Assembly (NCBI RefSeq): GCF_963678635.1
Contig: NC_087068.1
Coordinates: forward strand, 13,211,872 to 13,271,871
Length of the DNA stretch: 60,000 nucleotides
Direction of reading: 5' to 3'
Source of the DNA: Symsagittifera roscoffensis
Taxonomy: Eukaryota; Xenacoelomorpha; Acoela; Convolutidae
In this document: piece by piece, positions 23,661 to 34,790 of the stretch
Layout of the letters: each line of letters begins with the position of its first letter
Position numbering within the stretch: position 1 is the first letter of the stretch
The notes under the pieces: generated by a model
What the model saw: the letters and a program-made list of their open reading frames with translations, nothing else
Databases searched by the model: none
Told to the model about the DNA's origin: nothing
Program-made: the position numbers and the translations under genes

Positions 23661-26034
23661 GAGAATGGGTCTGACTAAAAAAACCACCCCGATCAAATAT
23701 ATTCTTTTCTTTATCATTATTTCATCATTATTTGCACTTGTTTGCTCCACTTTGCAAATTTTAAAATTATATTTTACATGGATGTTTTTCGGCATTGTTT
23801 TGAATGTATAGTTAGTTTTTAACTATAATTCAACACTTGCTTCAGAAATCGTTCATTTGATCAAAACGATTTTACAACTAACGTGAGCAAGACAGTTTCT
23901 TGAAATGATTCTTGAAAACTTAAGTGGTAAAATGAACCGAGAAAACATATGCAACAGAATATTGATAAAAGGTCGAAAAACATGAAACCATATTCTTCTA
24001 CGATTCATACTTTTTAAAATAAAACGGAATTTTAGCAACTTGGGGTCATATGTAATTTTTTCATCCGCTTAAAATTCTGAAAAACGAATTCTTTTTTGAA
24101 ACTAAAAGCCGATCAAATTTTCTCGCATCAATTCTATTTTCCTAATTGAGAAGCATAACTTTCCTTTCTTTCCGAAAAATGAACTTGTATTAAGCTCAAA
24201 TTGCGGGAAAAACGGCATTACAAATTTTACTCAAAGAGGCGTTCACTTATGACTAGCCTCAAACAAGAGCACTCATTGAGACCAAAAATTTCGACTCAGA
24301 TTTAGTAACATCAACGCCAAAGGCCCCTTGAGTTTGTAGAGCCAATGTTGCAAAAAGGGGTACGGCTTAATATTAGCAAAAGCTGCAAGTATATCAAATA
24401 GTTAAGAAAATACCCATATGCCGGGAAAATTGACCCATAGGTACGAAAACAATTTCATCGAAATGGAAAAAATTCATCAGATGAAAAAAGAATTTCACTA
24501 AGGTGTAAACAGAAAGATGTATTGTCCAATCAAACTTAGCTTTTAAAAGATCAACTAACTTTATTTTGAAAAAAAAGACAGAAAGTTTCAAGTGTTATCT
24601 TTTCAAGTCTGGGTCTCCTGATTCAATATCAGGCACAGGTTTATCACCATAATTGAAAATCAAAAGAAAATGAGAAAGGCCAAATTAATCAAGATAATTA
24701 ACCTTTTCAGATAAAAAAGATTTTTTAAATTCAACTCAACGCATCTCAAATAAATAATCCCAGTAACTAAAATAGTGATGAGGTTGTTTCATCATCACCA
24801 AATAACTACCCATCAAAAATCGTATCTAAGATGATAATTTGGGAACAAAATGAAAAAATCTATAAAAAATTTCATACTACGAAACATATCAAGTTTGTGT
24901 AGAATTTTATTAAATTTGCGTACAAAGAAACTACCATAACAAATTATGCACCAAATTAAGACTTTGACAATAGTGTTTTGAAGATGAGCGTAGAAAAGTT
25001 GGGTTATGAAGAAATTCTAAACATTATTTATTAGAACTTAAAACAGTCACTTTGATAAAAATGTTCTAGCCTGGTCGACAAGGCCGAAGAAGCAGCTGAG
25101 CTAAAAAAGCATCAAACAAAGTGTTTTCAGTCAAAAAGTGCCTATTATATTTAAAAATAAGTCAATATAATGGCAAAGTTAGTACAGTCTTACAATAACT
25201 GAATGATTAAAATCAAACAAAGCAAAAAACCCTTGCAGGCGGTGCTAAAAATTTGTACCCGGTTGCAATAGATTTTATATAAAATAAGTTGCAACCAAAA
25301 ATGTCATCCGAAGCGGGATATTTTCAACAAAGGATGTTTTTTGATTTTTGTTTAGATGACGTAAAACTTTTCTAGATCACAATCTTAATAAATCTTTTGT
25401 AAAACAAAAAAGACAAGGAGCCCATTTTCCGGAAAAACTAGACATAGTAATTTGAAAAATGAGACGGGACCATTTTAAGAAGGAACGTCGAAAATTTTCA
25501 CACTTCCGTTCTCAGGACTTTTGTGACTTATCCTCAGAATGGGCAGGGGAGAACTTTCTTTAAAATGGGATTCCGAATTTGGGCAAGGGGGTTTGGGGGC
25601 CAATCCTTTTCAACCAATCTTGTGAATAGAGGGAATTTTCCTAGTTCGTGATTAAGTACTTTCTGAGGCCGCATGCGGAATAACCATTTTTCAACGATTA
25701 TGCAAACTTCCATTCTGGCAACTCAATTTATATATCGAATAAAATATACAGAATATACACTAATCATTGCAAAAAAGACATTTTTAACTTGCTTTCCGCT
25801 AGACAATGAGAGAAATTTTGTGCATTAGAAACAGTCACAACAAGCAGCGCTTTCATGCGATCCCACAATTACTTATATAACTTAATTTGGCCTATAAAAT
25901 GTGAGAAAACGACCCACCCTTGGCAATTGCTCAAAGGGGCTAATATCACGCGCGAAGGACCGAATGCGCTCAAAATATCAATCAATCAACGAACTGCAAA
26001 CTGTCAAAAACTGACTGATTTTATCGCCTAAATT

Positions 26035-26132
26035 CTGCGAATACTGAGCTGATTTGTTGTCAAAATTTTCGCCAATTAGCTCCAGCTGTCGAAAACGAGC
26101 CCTCGAAACATGTTTCCGAAATTTATGTAGAT
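26035..26132 (+). repeat. Dispersed repeat, also present at 27825-27922
   Basis: About 95 bp from CTGCGAATACTGAGCT to CCGAAATTTATGTA are almost identical in the two places. The only clear changes are a 2-bp CT insertion and a single G/A difference. Confidence 0.75.
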
Positions 26133-27258
26133 GTGGTCGAAAAAAATTCCGGGAAATGCCGAATCTAATTCCAAATTTTCAGAAAATTCGAAACTCTCTA
26201 TGAATCTATCGCCAAAAATAGCTACCTGGGATACCGCAAATAATGTCAGACATTTTTTTTTTTCATTTCGTGGCGCAAAACTTTAGCCAAAAAGCAGTCT
26301 TGTCTCGAAAAAAAAACAGATTCTGGGCAGTTTTTATACCAACCAGGTTTTTAATAGAAAAGCTACCGATTGCGATAGCTTCAGAACTGCGCCAGAGCCA
26401 TTTGCTGAAAACTATACGATGTTTGGTTTATTGGAAAACAAAAAAAAAATCCTTTCGTTTTGCTTTTCTTTCAAGTCTAAAGAACCTTGCATATTCATTT
26501 TAAATATTCGGGCAATGCCATGCAAAAAAATTGGAAAATAACTTTCCACATTTTTTTGACTGATTACGATATGGATTTACTGCAGCAGTTTGCGAAGCTC
26601 AGCCTTTGGGCTGTCCTTTTTTTCTACTGTTAAGCGGTTTTCAAAAAAGTTCAAAGTTTCATTTAGCAACTGAATATGAGCATACAAAAAATGGCGAAGA
26701 AATTCAACGATTGTTTACTTTGTCGTATAGCCTATCAGCCCGGTCAGAATAATTAACACGCACATCAATTGAAATTTATGATGGTTTTGAATATTTCAAA
26801 AAAAAACTTGGCTCAATTGACCATATCCATTAAATGAGGAATTTTAATGATAAGCCAGCCACCAATTGTGAAAATGGGCATAACATCTGGAACAAAAACA
26901 AAAAAATTGGGCGACTTTATCCGAATTTTTGGGTTTTGATCCAAAAACCTAAGCGAGAAGAATAAAACCGAAGCGGGAGCGAATACTGCATTGAAGCAAT
27001 CTTGAAATTAAAGCAATCTTAGTATAGATGCATTAAAAACAATAGTTCACGCTTTCTGATGAGTATTTTCAATTTTCGGAACTTTTGAACAAAAAAAATC
27101 GGCACTATTGAACAATTTTTTCATTTTCGGCATTGTTGAACTCTTTTTTTTTGACAGTGTTGTACTTCGGCACTGTTGAACTGCTCCTGTGCAATCACAT
27201 TAGGATAATGTTGTATATAATTGATGATCTGATCAATCCAAATAAACGCCAAATTTAA

Positions 27259-27628
27259 CAAACAGAGGCGAGAACACGACCAAAAAGCAGCTCTATCAAG
27301 TTAAATAAGAAAAAGTAGAAATAAGCCTCGAATTAGCAAAAACTGTGTAGGTTTCGAATCTGCGACCTTCTGTAATCAAGAGATTTTGAGTCTCACGCAC
27401 TATCCCCTCAGCCACTCGAGGTTAACAACCGACAAACACTAGTCACGAATAAAGCAGCTACATATGCTACCAAATTGCCAATGCGATTCAGCACCAAATA
27501 CAAATAGACTCAATTTTGCTATTAATAGTTTGGAATATGACAAATTGAAGACATCCACACTAACTTTGCAGGTAACAAATCGCAAAGGATAAAGCCACAT
27601 TATAAATATATTATGCATTTCAAAACCG
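27259..27628 (-). mobile_element. Terminal-hairpin element with tRNA-Leu-like core, truncated copy 2
   Basis: Begins AAACAGAGGCGAGAACACG and aligns with the 20980 and 50954 copies as far as AAGCCACATTATAAATATA, then stops. The minus strand of 27345-27426 is tRNA-Leu-like: GAGTGGCTGAGGGGATAG, GAGACTCAAAATCTC (anticodon CAA) and GATTCGAAACC. Confidence 0.7.
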
Positions 27629-27742
27629 CGAGATCAACATAAGCGGGAAAAGTTAGCGCTTCATACGAGATCAACTTGAATCAACTTCAAGGCAAGATAT
27701 TACCCGCCAAAATCTCACCTGACCTTGTTCCCTAATTTTCTA

Positions 27743-28020
27743 AAAACGAGCAAACAATACAACAACGTTCTTCCTTTTACTCTGCAAGAGCAAAAATCTA
27801 GCTTTCACGCTTCGCAATTTTAATCTGCGAATACTGAGCTCTGATTTGTTGTCAAAATTTTCGCCAATTAGCTCCAGCTGTCGAAAACGAGCCCTCAAAA
27901 CATGTTTCCGAAATTTATGTAACGAGCAAACAATAAAACTAAAACGAGCAAACAATACAACAACGTTCTTCCTTTTACTCTACAAGAGCAAAAATCTAGC
28001 TTTCACGCTTCGCAATTTTA
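27743..28020 (+). repeat. Direct duplication, 199-bp period, enclosing the 26035-type repeat
   Basis: AAACGAGCAAACAATACAAC ... CACGCTTCGCAATTTTA (about 79 bp) occurs at 27743 and 27942. The copies differ by one base (CTGCAAG/CTACAAG). The 26035-type sequence lies between them. Confidence 0.8.
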
Positions 28021-28089
28021 TGAGATAAGGCTATTGAGTCGAACTTCGAGTTTCGCTGCTCGAAAACTTTCCAGTTTTTGTGAACTAAT

Positions 28090-28980
28090 TATCGCTATAA
28101 AAACAAAGTGAAATATTTCAAAATTTGATCGATTGATAAGCTTGGCTAAAACCTCTATTTTTGGGAACCGATTCAAGCTTTAAAAAAGAATCGAATTATT
28201 TAAAAGTTTTATCAATGTTTTGCAAACTGATGAAAGTTTTATTATTGATTTGCAAACTGATTCAAGCTATGAACAATTTAATTGCTTGATGAGATTCCTT
28301 ATGAAAACTATTTTTTTTAAATTATTGAAGCCATGAAAACAAAAATCAAAGTTTTTAGCATGATCAGTTAGTTTTAAAAAGCTTGAAGAATGTGTCTAAG
28401 CCAATTCACCCGATGAAAACAAACGTAAAAATTCAATGTAACGCGATATTGTTCATAACATTTTTACAACTTCATCAACCAATTCAAACTACCCAAACAA
28501 TTTTATTTTTGTTTTAAAATTTCATCGCTTGATAGTTGGTTGACAACATTTTTCTCAAACAAAAAACATTCTATCAAAACTTAAATGCAATTTTGGACGC
28601 AACAACTTTAAATAGCTAGAAAACCCTTATTTTTTCAGCCATAAAAATCTACCAAAACTTTCATTTAAAAAAAAAAACATTCATACAAGGAATGAAAATG
28701 GAAATTTGAGCTTGAGCGTGAAATCGATCAAATTAAAACTTTCTGTTAGAAACATCTGAAAATTTTTCAAAGATTTTTTCATCGCTGGATAGCTAGTTTG
28801 AAAATATGCAGTTCTCGCAAACTAATTTACAAAATCAAAAATGATATTTTTTTTCCAAAATTCATCGCTCGATAGCTTGCTTGCATCTAAAGTGACTTGA
28901 ATCAAATCAGGGTTTAATCTTCCAAAGATTAAAAGATTTTCTACATGCAAGTTTTCATATTAAGAAAAATGAAAACTTGC
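28090..28980 (-). repeat. Degenerate repeat region, inverted relative to 15713-17860
   Basis: Cores such as CATCGCTCGATAGCTTGCTTG, CGCTGGATAGCTAG and CGCTTGATAGTTGG recur. Reversed, they give the CAAGCTATC core of the 15.7-17.9 kb region. No gene is seen here. Confidence 0.45.
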
Positions 28981-29704
28981 AAATCAAATTGAGTTGATTA
29001 AACAACAGTTGAAAGAGCTTGCAAGCTAGTAGAAAATGTGATAACCAGCAGCAGAAACAATTTATTAGCGGTCAAGCACGTCTTTAACGATAGCGCGTTA
29101 ATGTGCATGAACAGTCCTCAAATCCAGAGCTTTTCGAAACTTTCGGTTAGATTAACTATTAAATGTTTTAAAAAATCAACATTTCTGTTATCTATACTGA
29201 TTTTAGTAAAAACCATTTAGAGGTTTTGTTAAATCTCTTATTTTATTCTAAGTTATTCCACATAACTTTTATCTACGGTTTAAATTTTTCTATAATACAA
29301 TTTCAGTCGTACAGTTAAAATCTTTTCCAGAAGGCAAAACTAAAAATGGGACATTTTTCTTCTGCACAAATGTGATTAATACCTCGAAGCGAGGTCATAT
29401 CGAAAACATTTCACTAATAATGATTGCGCAGAAAAATTTATCTCAGAAAAAAGTTTACAAAATGCGACAGAAATCACCAGAAAAAGCAAACATTGCAGAT
29501 TAAAATTTTGTGTCAAAATTTAGATTAAAATATGAGATATAAAAGAACTCGAAATGCTTATTTGTCACAAAAACAAGGCGGGAAAATTTCAAATACGACA
29601 TAAAGCAAAGATTATATGCGACCCCTATGATAGTTAAGTACTTGGATCACTTCTTCTTAAACGAAGCTAACAGAAGGGTTTAAAATAAATTAATTCAAAT
29701 CTCA

Positions 29705-29792
29705 TCGTTCGATTATGAAACGACAATTACAATATCATCCAAATATACTCGTTCGATTACGAAACGACAATAACAATATCATCCAAATATAC
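29705..29792 (+). repeat. Two 44-bp tandem repeats just downstream of DHFR
   Basis: TCGTTCGATTAYGAAACGAC, AATWACAATATCATCC and AAATATAC occur twice in tandem, ending 30 bp before the DHFR stop codon on the plus-strand map. They probably lie in its 3' UTR. ATCGTTC at 29799 is a partial third start. Confidence 0.85.
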
Positions 29793-29822
29793 GCTTAATC
29801 GTTCTTTTAGTCTCATTAAAAA

Positions 29823-30395
29823 TCACTTTTCTGATTTTCTTTTATAGATCAAAAATCGGTAATTCAAATTGTTCTCGTTGTGCTCTTCACTTTCTCTGAT
29901 CTTTTCGAAACAATTATTGTCGATTTCTGGAAAAAACACATCACACGCAAACTCCGCGTCTATTCTTGTGAAGTAAATATACTCAATAAGTGGCAACTTC
30001 ATAGCTTCTTGATAAATGCCATTACCGCCTATCACCCATGTTTTATCAATTTTCCCGTTCTTTGCGATTCGCTCTAGAGCTTCACTGAAGCTTTTAACGA
30101 CAACGATTTGGTCCGTAGAATGCTCTTTAAAATCATCTTGAGTCAATGTATTCGAAACTATCAAATTCCATCTATTTTTCAGAGGTTTGAATCTATCCGG
30201 AATCGACTCATAAGTTTTGCGTCCCATGATGACTGCGTTTCGTTCACATGTATTTAGGAGTTCTTCACGACGTTCTTGTGTCACTTCCCGGAAGTACCTC
30301 ATTTCAGCTGGCAGGAACCAGGGCAGGCGACCTTGATTTCCAATCCCATTTCCTTTGCACGCTGCAACGATGATGTTCAATTTCGGCAGCGCCAT
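29823..30395 (-). CDS. DHFR: Dihydrofolate reductase, intact, no intron in the coding region
   Basis: Reduces dihydrofolate to tetrahydrofolate with NADPH, feeding thymidylate and purine synthesis in the cytosol. The 190-residue product is close to the usual 186-190. Visible family motifs are the Met20-loop region GNGIGNQGRLPW (residues 15-26), the catalytic acid E31 in LPAEMRYF, the NADPH-binding MGRKTYESIP (57-66), WVIGGNGIYQEAM (120-132) and the C-terminal TRI...DVFFPEID. The start is the Met in a good context (ACC before ATGG). The reading frame stays open 40 codons further upstream, but a 3' splice site (polypyrimidine tract then TAG) ends 5 nt before this ATG, so the upstream extension is not coding. 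Vertebrate DHFR genes have several introns. An intronless copy could be lineage-specific intron loss or a retrocopy, but nothing in the frame is broken. It lies 4.4 kb downstream of the RhoBTB gene on the same strand, too far to suggest an operon. Confidence 0.97.
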   Translation of the reverse strand: MALPKLNIIVAACKGNGIGNQGRLPWFLPAEMRYFREVTQERREELLNTCERNAVIMGRKTYESIPDRFKPLKNRWNLIVSNTLTQDDFKEHSTDQIVVVKSFSEALERIAKNGKIDKTWVIGGNGIYQEAMKLPLIEYIYFTRIDAEFACDVFFPEIDNNCFEKIRESEEHNENNLNYRFLIYKRKSEK

Positions 30396-30669
30396 GGTAT
30401 CTACAAAAGAAACTTGTGAAAATCGCGTTAGGGAGAGTAAAAAATAAATAATTTGGATCTTCCTAGCTTTCCACGAGTGTGGTCCATTTACGAATATTAA
30501 ATAATGAGTCCCCATTTTGCAAAAACATCATCGTTCATTAAATCCGAAGAAATCATTAAAAATATTTCGAAGTTTCGTTTTTTGGACAGGCAGTACTGGA
30601 TCCTTGTTCACGTTTAATATCTGGCTCCCAAAAATTTCCCGCATCCCAATCAAAACCTCATTTCCTGCT

Positions 30670-30805
30670 CAGGGCGGATATAGGAAATTTCATTTTTTTT
30701 TTCAAAATTATATATTCGGCTGGATGTCGTAAAAAGTGCCAAAAAGGGGACCTTTAGGTAATGGAGGGGGGGGGGGGGGGGGAGTCAAAACCCTGAGGGG
30801 GACCC
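30670..30805 (+). mobile_element. Truncated hAT-like MITE with poly-G run
   Basis: Left end TCAGGGCGGATATAGG resembles the termini at 2544 and 3259. A poly-G run lies at 30765-30782. No matching right end is visible, so it is truncated. It sits 0.3 kb upstream of the DHFR start. Confidence 0.5.
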
Positions 30806-32239
30806 AGATGATACAAAACCAAAAAACACTTGCTATTCTTCACAACTTAACATGCAGTAGAAAACAAAATGCGGATCGTAATAATCAATTAAGGAAACAC
30901 GAATATTTCACTCTCTAATTTAAGTCTCCGAAATACTTTGCAATCTATTGCATAGAACTTATTTTATAACACCAGCACACCATTCCTACATAACACCTTT
31001 TAATAAGCATAGACAGGCACTGTTGTTTGTTATATGAGCTTAATTCTAAATACTGCAGCATGACTTTATGAACAAAAAACACTTCACGATCAATATCTCA
31101 TTTCCTCGTAATTACAATTGAAGAATTAGTGAACAACTATGAGCTTTGGGCATACTACGACTTATAAATTGTTTACAGCAGCAGTAGCATCAGTCTAAAT
31201 CTAAATAGCACCAGATCAAATCATGAAACAACGGATAGAATAAACCTACTAAATAACTAACTAACAGAAACACCGTTGTCGAGTCTAAAAATTTGTTGAG
31301 AAAATTTAGAAAAAAAAATTCAGATTTGCTGAAAACAAAACTTCTAAATGAAACAATGAAAACAAAACTTCTTCATACTGCAAAATTTAAAAGACATTTT
31401 ACCCTTGAAAATAAAAAAACAACATATTCACTAGGAAGAGTCAATATGAAAATTGTTACTTTGAGAACGAGCTGTGACCAAGAAATTTGGCAGTGAACGT
31501 TTTTTGTGTGATAGTTTACATTAGTGAGTAAAAAGTTTTAAAATATTTTGATTAAGTTAGAATGTTTCCGGAATTTTGGCATGTACTAACTTTCGCGACC
31601 GAAAAAATCGGCGGCAGCTTTCGCGACTTAGGTCAAGACGGCACACACATAAAGCGGAACAACCGGCCATTTGTCATTTTTGGATTTGAAACAGTTTTTT
31701 CCAATTGCAGATGATAGTGTTTCCATCACATATCATTAGCACGAAACAAAAAAATCTAATTACCATAGATAAGAAAAATACATCAATTTCGGTTGCCTTG
31801 TTCTGTCAAAGAAATCAACCGACGCAGACCCTGGTGCCAGTTATATCAAAAGCCATAAATTACTAGTTGGGTCTCACATCTAACAGAAACTGATCATGAA
31901 TGGCTTAATGATATAGTTAGTTATGCCAGTACCTGGGATCAACTAAAAAATTTTTTCAATCTGGTTTAAGGACGGACGCGATCAATTCAAACACAGAAAT
32001 GGCGCAGAGAACGCACACGCCAAGAAGGCGAGTTAACCAAAAATTACTTGTAGAGGATCATTTCCTCTATAGATATAGGATGGCCTTAAATTATCGATGT
32101 AACAACCCCTCCAAGAATTAATTAAATGACGGAGAATACTGACTTCTCAACAGCACAACATAACGCAAAACAGTTATCACAGCAATAGCAGCATAGAATC
32201 TGTTAGATCTCACTCTCCCTTTTAGAACAAGTTGAAACA

Positions 32240-32830
32240 AGGATAGCCGGTTACTGTACAAGTACCACAGAATGTTCTGACCATAGTCATTAAAAAACTA
32301 AGATGTTTTTTTAATTAGTTTTTCTGCGTGGTGTGATAAAAACTTCTCATGTAAGACTATAATTTAGGCATATTTGACATTCGAAGTAATACAGGCAAAA
32401 AAGACACAATCATCATTTTTTAGAAAATTGACTAGAAAAACAAAAGTAAGAAAACTCTGAACACTTTAAAATTTGCATAAAATTATTCTATTTTTTCGAA
32501 GTTTTTGGTTCCCAGAATGGAGCTAAAAAACTCCAAAAATTAAATTTACTTGCTAAAAGTTAAGTTTTAAGGTCTTAAATAAGGCATAATTTAGCTGTTG
32601 TAAGCCAGTTTGCTTCATTTATTCGCTCGAAGTAAGATGAAAAAACAAAAGTTTCAAACCGGTTTTTCTCAACACTGGTAAAACTTTTTGGAAAACTTTA
32701 AATGTGGTTCGAATCACGACTGAAAGGACTTTAATATGATATATCTTTCAGCACAGTCCAATCATTATTTATGGTAACTGATTTTGCGTGAAAACAAAAA
32801 GCGGACTAAATTCCTACCGCATAAAGACAC
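32240..32830. mobile_element. Dispersed element family D, copy 1
   Basis: Starts GGATAGCCGGTTACTGTAC, then CACAGAATGTTCTGACCATA. Later landmarks GCGTGGTGTGATAAAAA, TTCCCAGAATGGAGCTAAAA, TCGAATCACGACTGAAAGG and ACTGATTTTGCGTG recur in order at 38751-39545. No coding frame. Confidence 0.6.
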
Positions 32831-33127
32831 ATGCAAAACTGGATTAATTTTTATGAATTCTTTTTATGTTCAAATCGTTTTTGTAAAACAAAAACACAAA
32901 AAAGCAACCAAATCCCAAAAATACGAAAAAAACCTCACCAGAAAAAATTTTACAGGGAGCTCTCAATACTAAGCAGAAGAAGTTTCCAAAAAAACCTTTT
33001 CTGCGGAATTAAGCCACCAAAAAATAAGCAGACAGACAATTTTTCTGGTTCTCAAAATTTAAAACCAAAACCTTAAATCTATCGTGGATATAGTTCACAT
33101 TTTTAGGCACAAGGTAACAAACAATTT

Positions 33128-33382
33128 ATGGTTGTATTAACTTTTGTGTCGAATTTTCATCATCAATTATTATACAATCATATTATGCATTCTATTTTTT
33201 GTTTTGATTTTGATACCGGACCTTCTGTTTTGATACCTGGCAAACCGGAAAGATTCTACAGTTTCGAAAAGAATGTTGACATAATGAGGATAAGTTTAAC
33301 CCCTGAAACGCAAAGAAGAAAACTTCAAATTGCATCAAGATCGGAAAAAGGGCAGACTAATAATGATTTCAGCATTGATTAG
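33128..33382 (+). CDS. Hypothetical 84-residue reading frame
   Basis: ATG-initiated frame between the DHFR and RhoBTB genes, on the opposite strand. The second half (VLIPGKPERFYSF, then ISLTPETQRRKLQIASRSEKG) is less biased in composition than the surrounding AT-rich frames. There is no recognised family, no clear splice acceptor and no repeat copy elsewhere in the window. It could be an isolated exon or a chance frame. Confidence 0.13.
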   Translation: MVVLTFVSNFHHQLLYNHIMHSIFCFDFDTGPSVLIPGKPERFYSFEKNVDIMRISLTPETQRRKLQIASRSEKGQTNNDFSID

Positions 33383-34790
33383 CAATCGTGTTCGATCAAC
33401 AACTTTAACAAAAAAAAGTTACAACCCTTATAACAATAACCATCATTCAAATTTCTCATAATGCTGCTTAATCAAATCAGTTTTAATTTTACAAGATAAC
33501 CGAGTAATTCAATAACATAAAGATTAAAAACTAGGTCGCAGTTAACGTCTCTGGCATTTTCGCTTCCTGTTAATTAAAAATTGTGATTTCCTTAGTACAA
33601 ATCAAAACGCAAACAAAAAATCTTATATTGAAAATTTTTGATATTTGTTTTCAAACACGAGAGCAAAACATTACGAAAGCGCTCTATTGCTTTTTTTTTG
33701 CTGTGAAATCTTTGAAAAGACTCTCAGCCTTTCTGTGTATAGATTGATTTGACTATTTATGGTTTTTTATGGCTAGCTATATTTCTGACTTAGTACGTGA
33801 ACTGATAAAGTCTAGTAATCTATTTCTAACAGCTTGCCAACAGAATGCATTTGTAATCCTTTTTCAGTTGGATCTTGTTTTACTAACTGGCTCGATCCTG
33901 AATCAACCAAATATTGGACTATCAGATTGAATCTGATACGTTGCTTTGCCCATCAGAAGAAAAAATTATATACATTTTTGGTTTGGAAAAGTAATCTGCT
34001 TGTAGTCTGATCATATTTCAACCAACTCGACCCTGGATTTCGATAGCGAAAAAAGTTACTATTTTAAAAATTTCTTGGCTCCATACCTCCATACTTTAAA
34101 TTGATCCACGCAATTCTCGACAACGGTTTAAGAGTCTAAATATTTTCTAGTGAACCAATGAATTTAATAAAGTTTTTTTGAAGGTCAAAAATCTGAAAAC
34201 AAAAATACAAATTTTCTAGTTTCATCAAAAATATTGAACTTTTTCACATTTTGTCTAGACCTTCTAGGAGAATAATTGTAACATTCAATTTCAAATTTTC
34301 ATTCAATTCAATCTAGCTTCATAATTACCACGTAACTAGAGACAACAATTTAAACTACAGTATTTATCTGACAATGAGTAACTCTAATCTAATCGGGGGA
34401 AGCATCGATGAAGCTTTTAGCAAAGGTCAAAACTTCAAACAATTTGAAATTCGAACCTATGAGGCTAGCAGATGCCTCGGAGAGGAGTAACCAATAACAA
34501 GAAAAAGGCGTTTTAAGAAAAGTGTGACAATTTGTTCAAAATTTCAGTGGACAGAATTTCGTGGATTTTCAAAAAGTTGTCCAAATTTCAAAGGGAACTG
34601 TAGGGTTTTTAACTTTAAGTCGCGTAACTCTGTAGGTTTAATTTCAAGGGCTACTGTGTCAACTTTTGGAGTACACGAAACTTATGCTTTACTTTTAGCA
34701 CATGAGTTCAATAGTAGTTCGAATTTCATCTAGTCTGAAATTTTAACCCTTTTCAATCAAGACATTCTAACTAATGATTTCACACTCGAT

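Larger units (their letters stand above)
19831..29700. other. Gene-poor interval between RMI1 and DHFR
   Basis: Apart from the repeats listed separately (20980, 22456, 23115, 23576, 26035, 27259, 27743, 28090) I see no supported gene or RNA here. 23660-26030 in particular holds only AT-rich sequence with short open frames in all phases. Promoters cannot be placed from sequence alone. Confidence 0.6.
30403..34790. other. Interval between DHFR and RhoBTB
   Basis: Contains the MITE fragment at 30670, the family D element at 32240 and one doubtful plus-strand frame at 33128. Otherwise it is AT-rich with no recognised coding or RNA signal. Confidence 0.6.
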
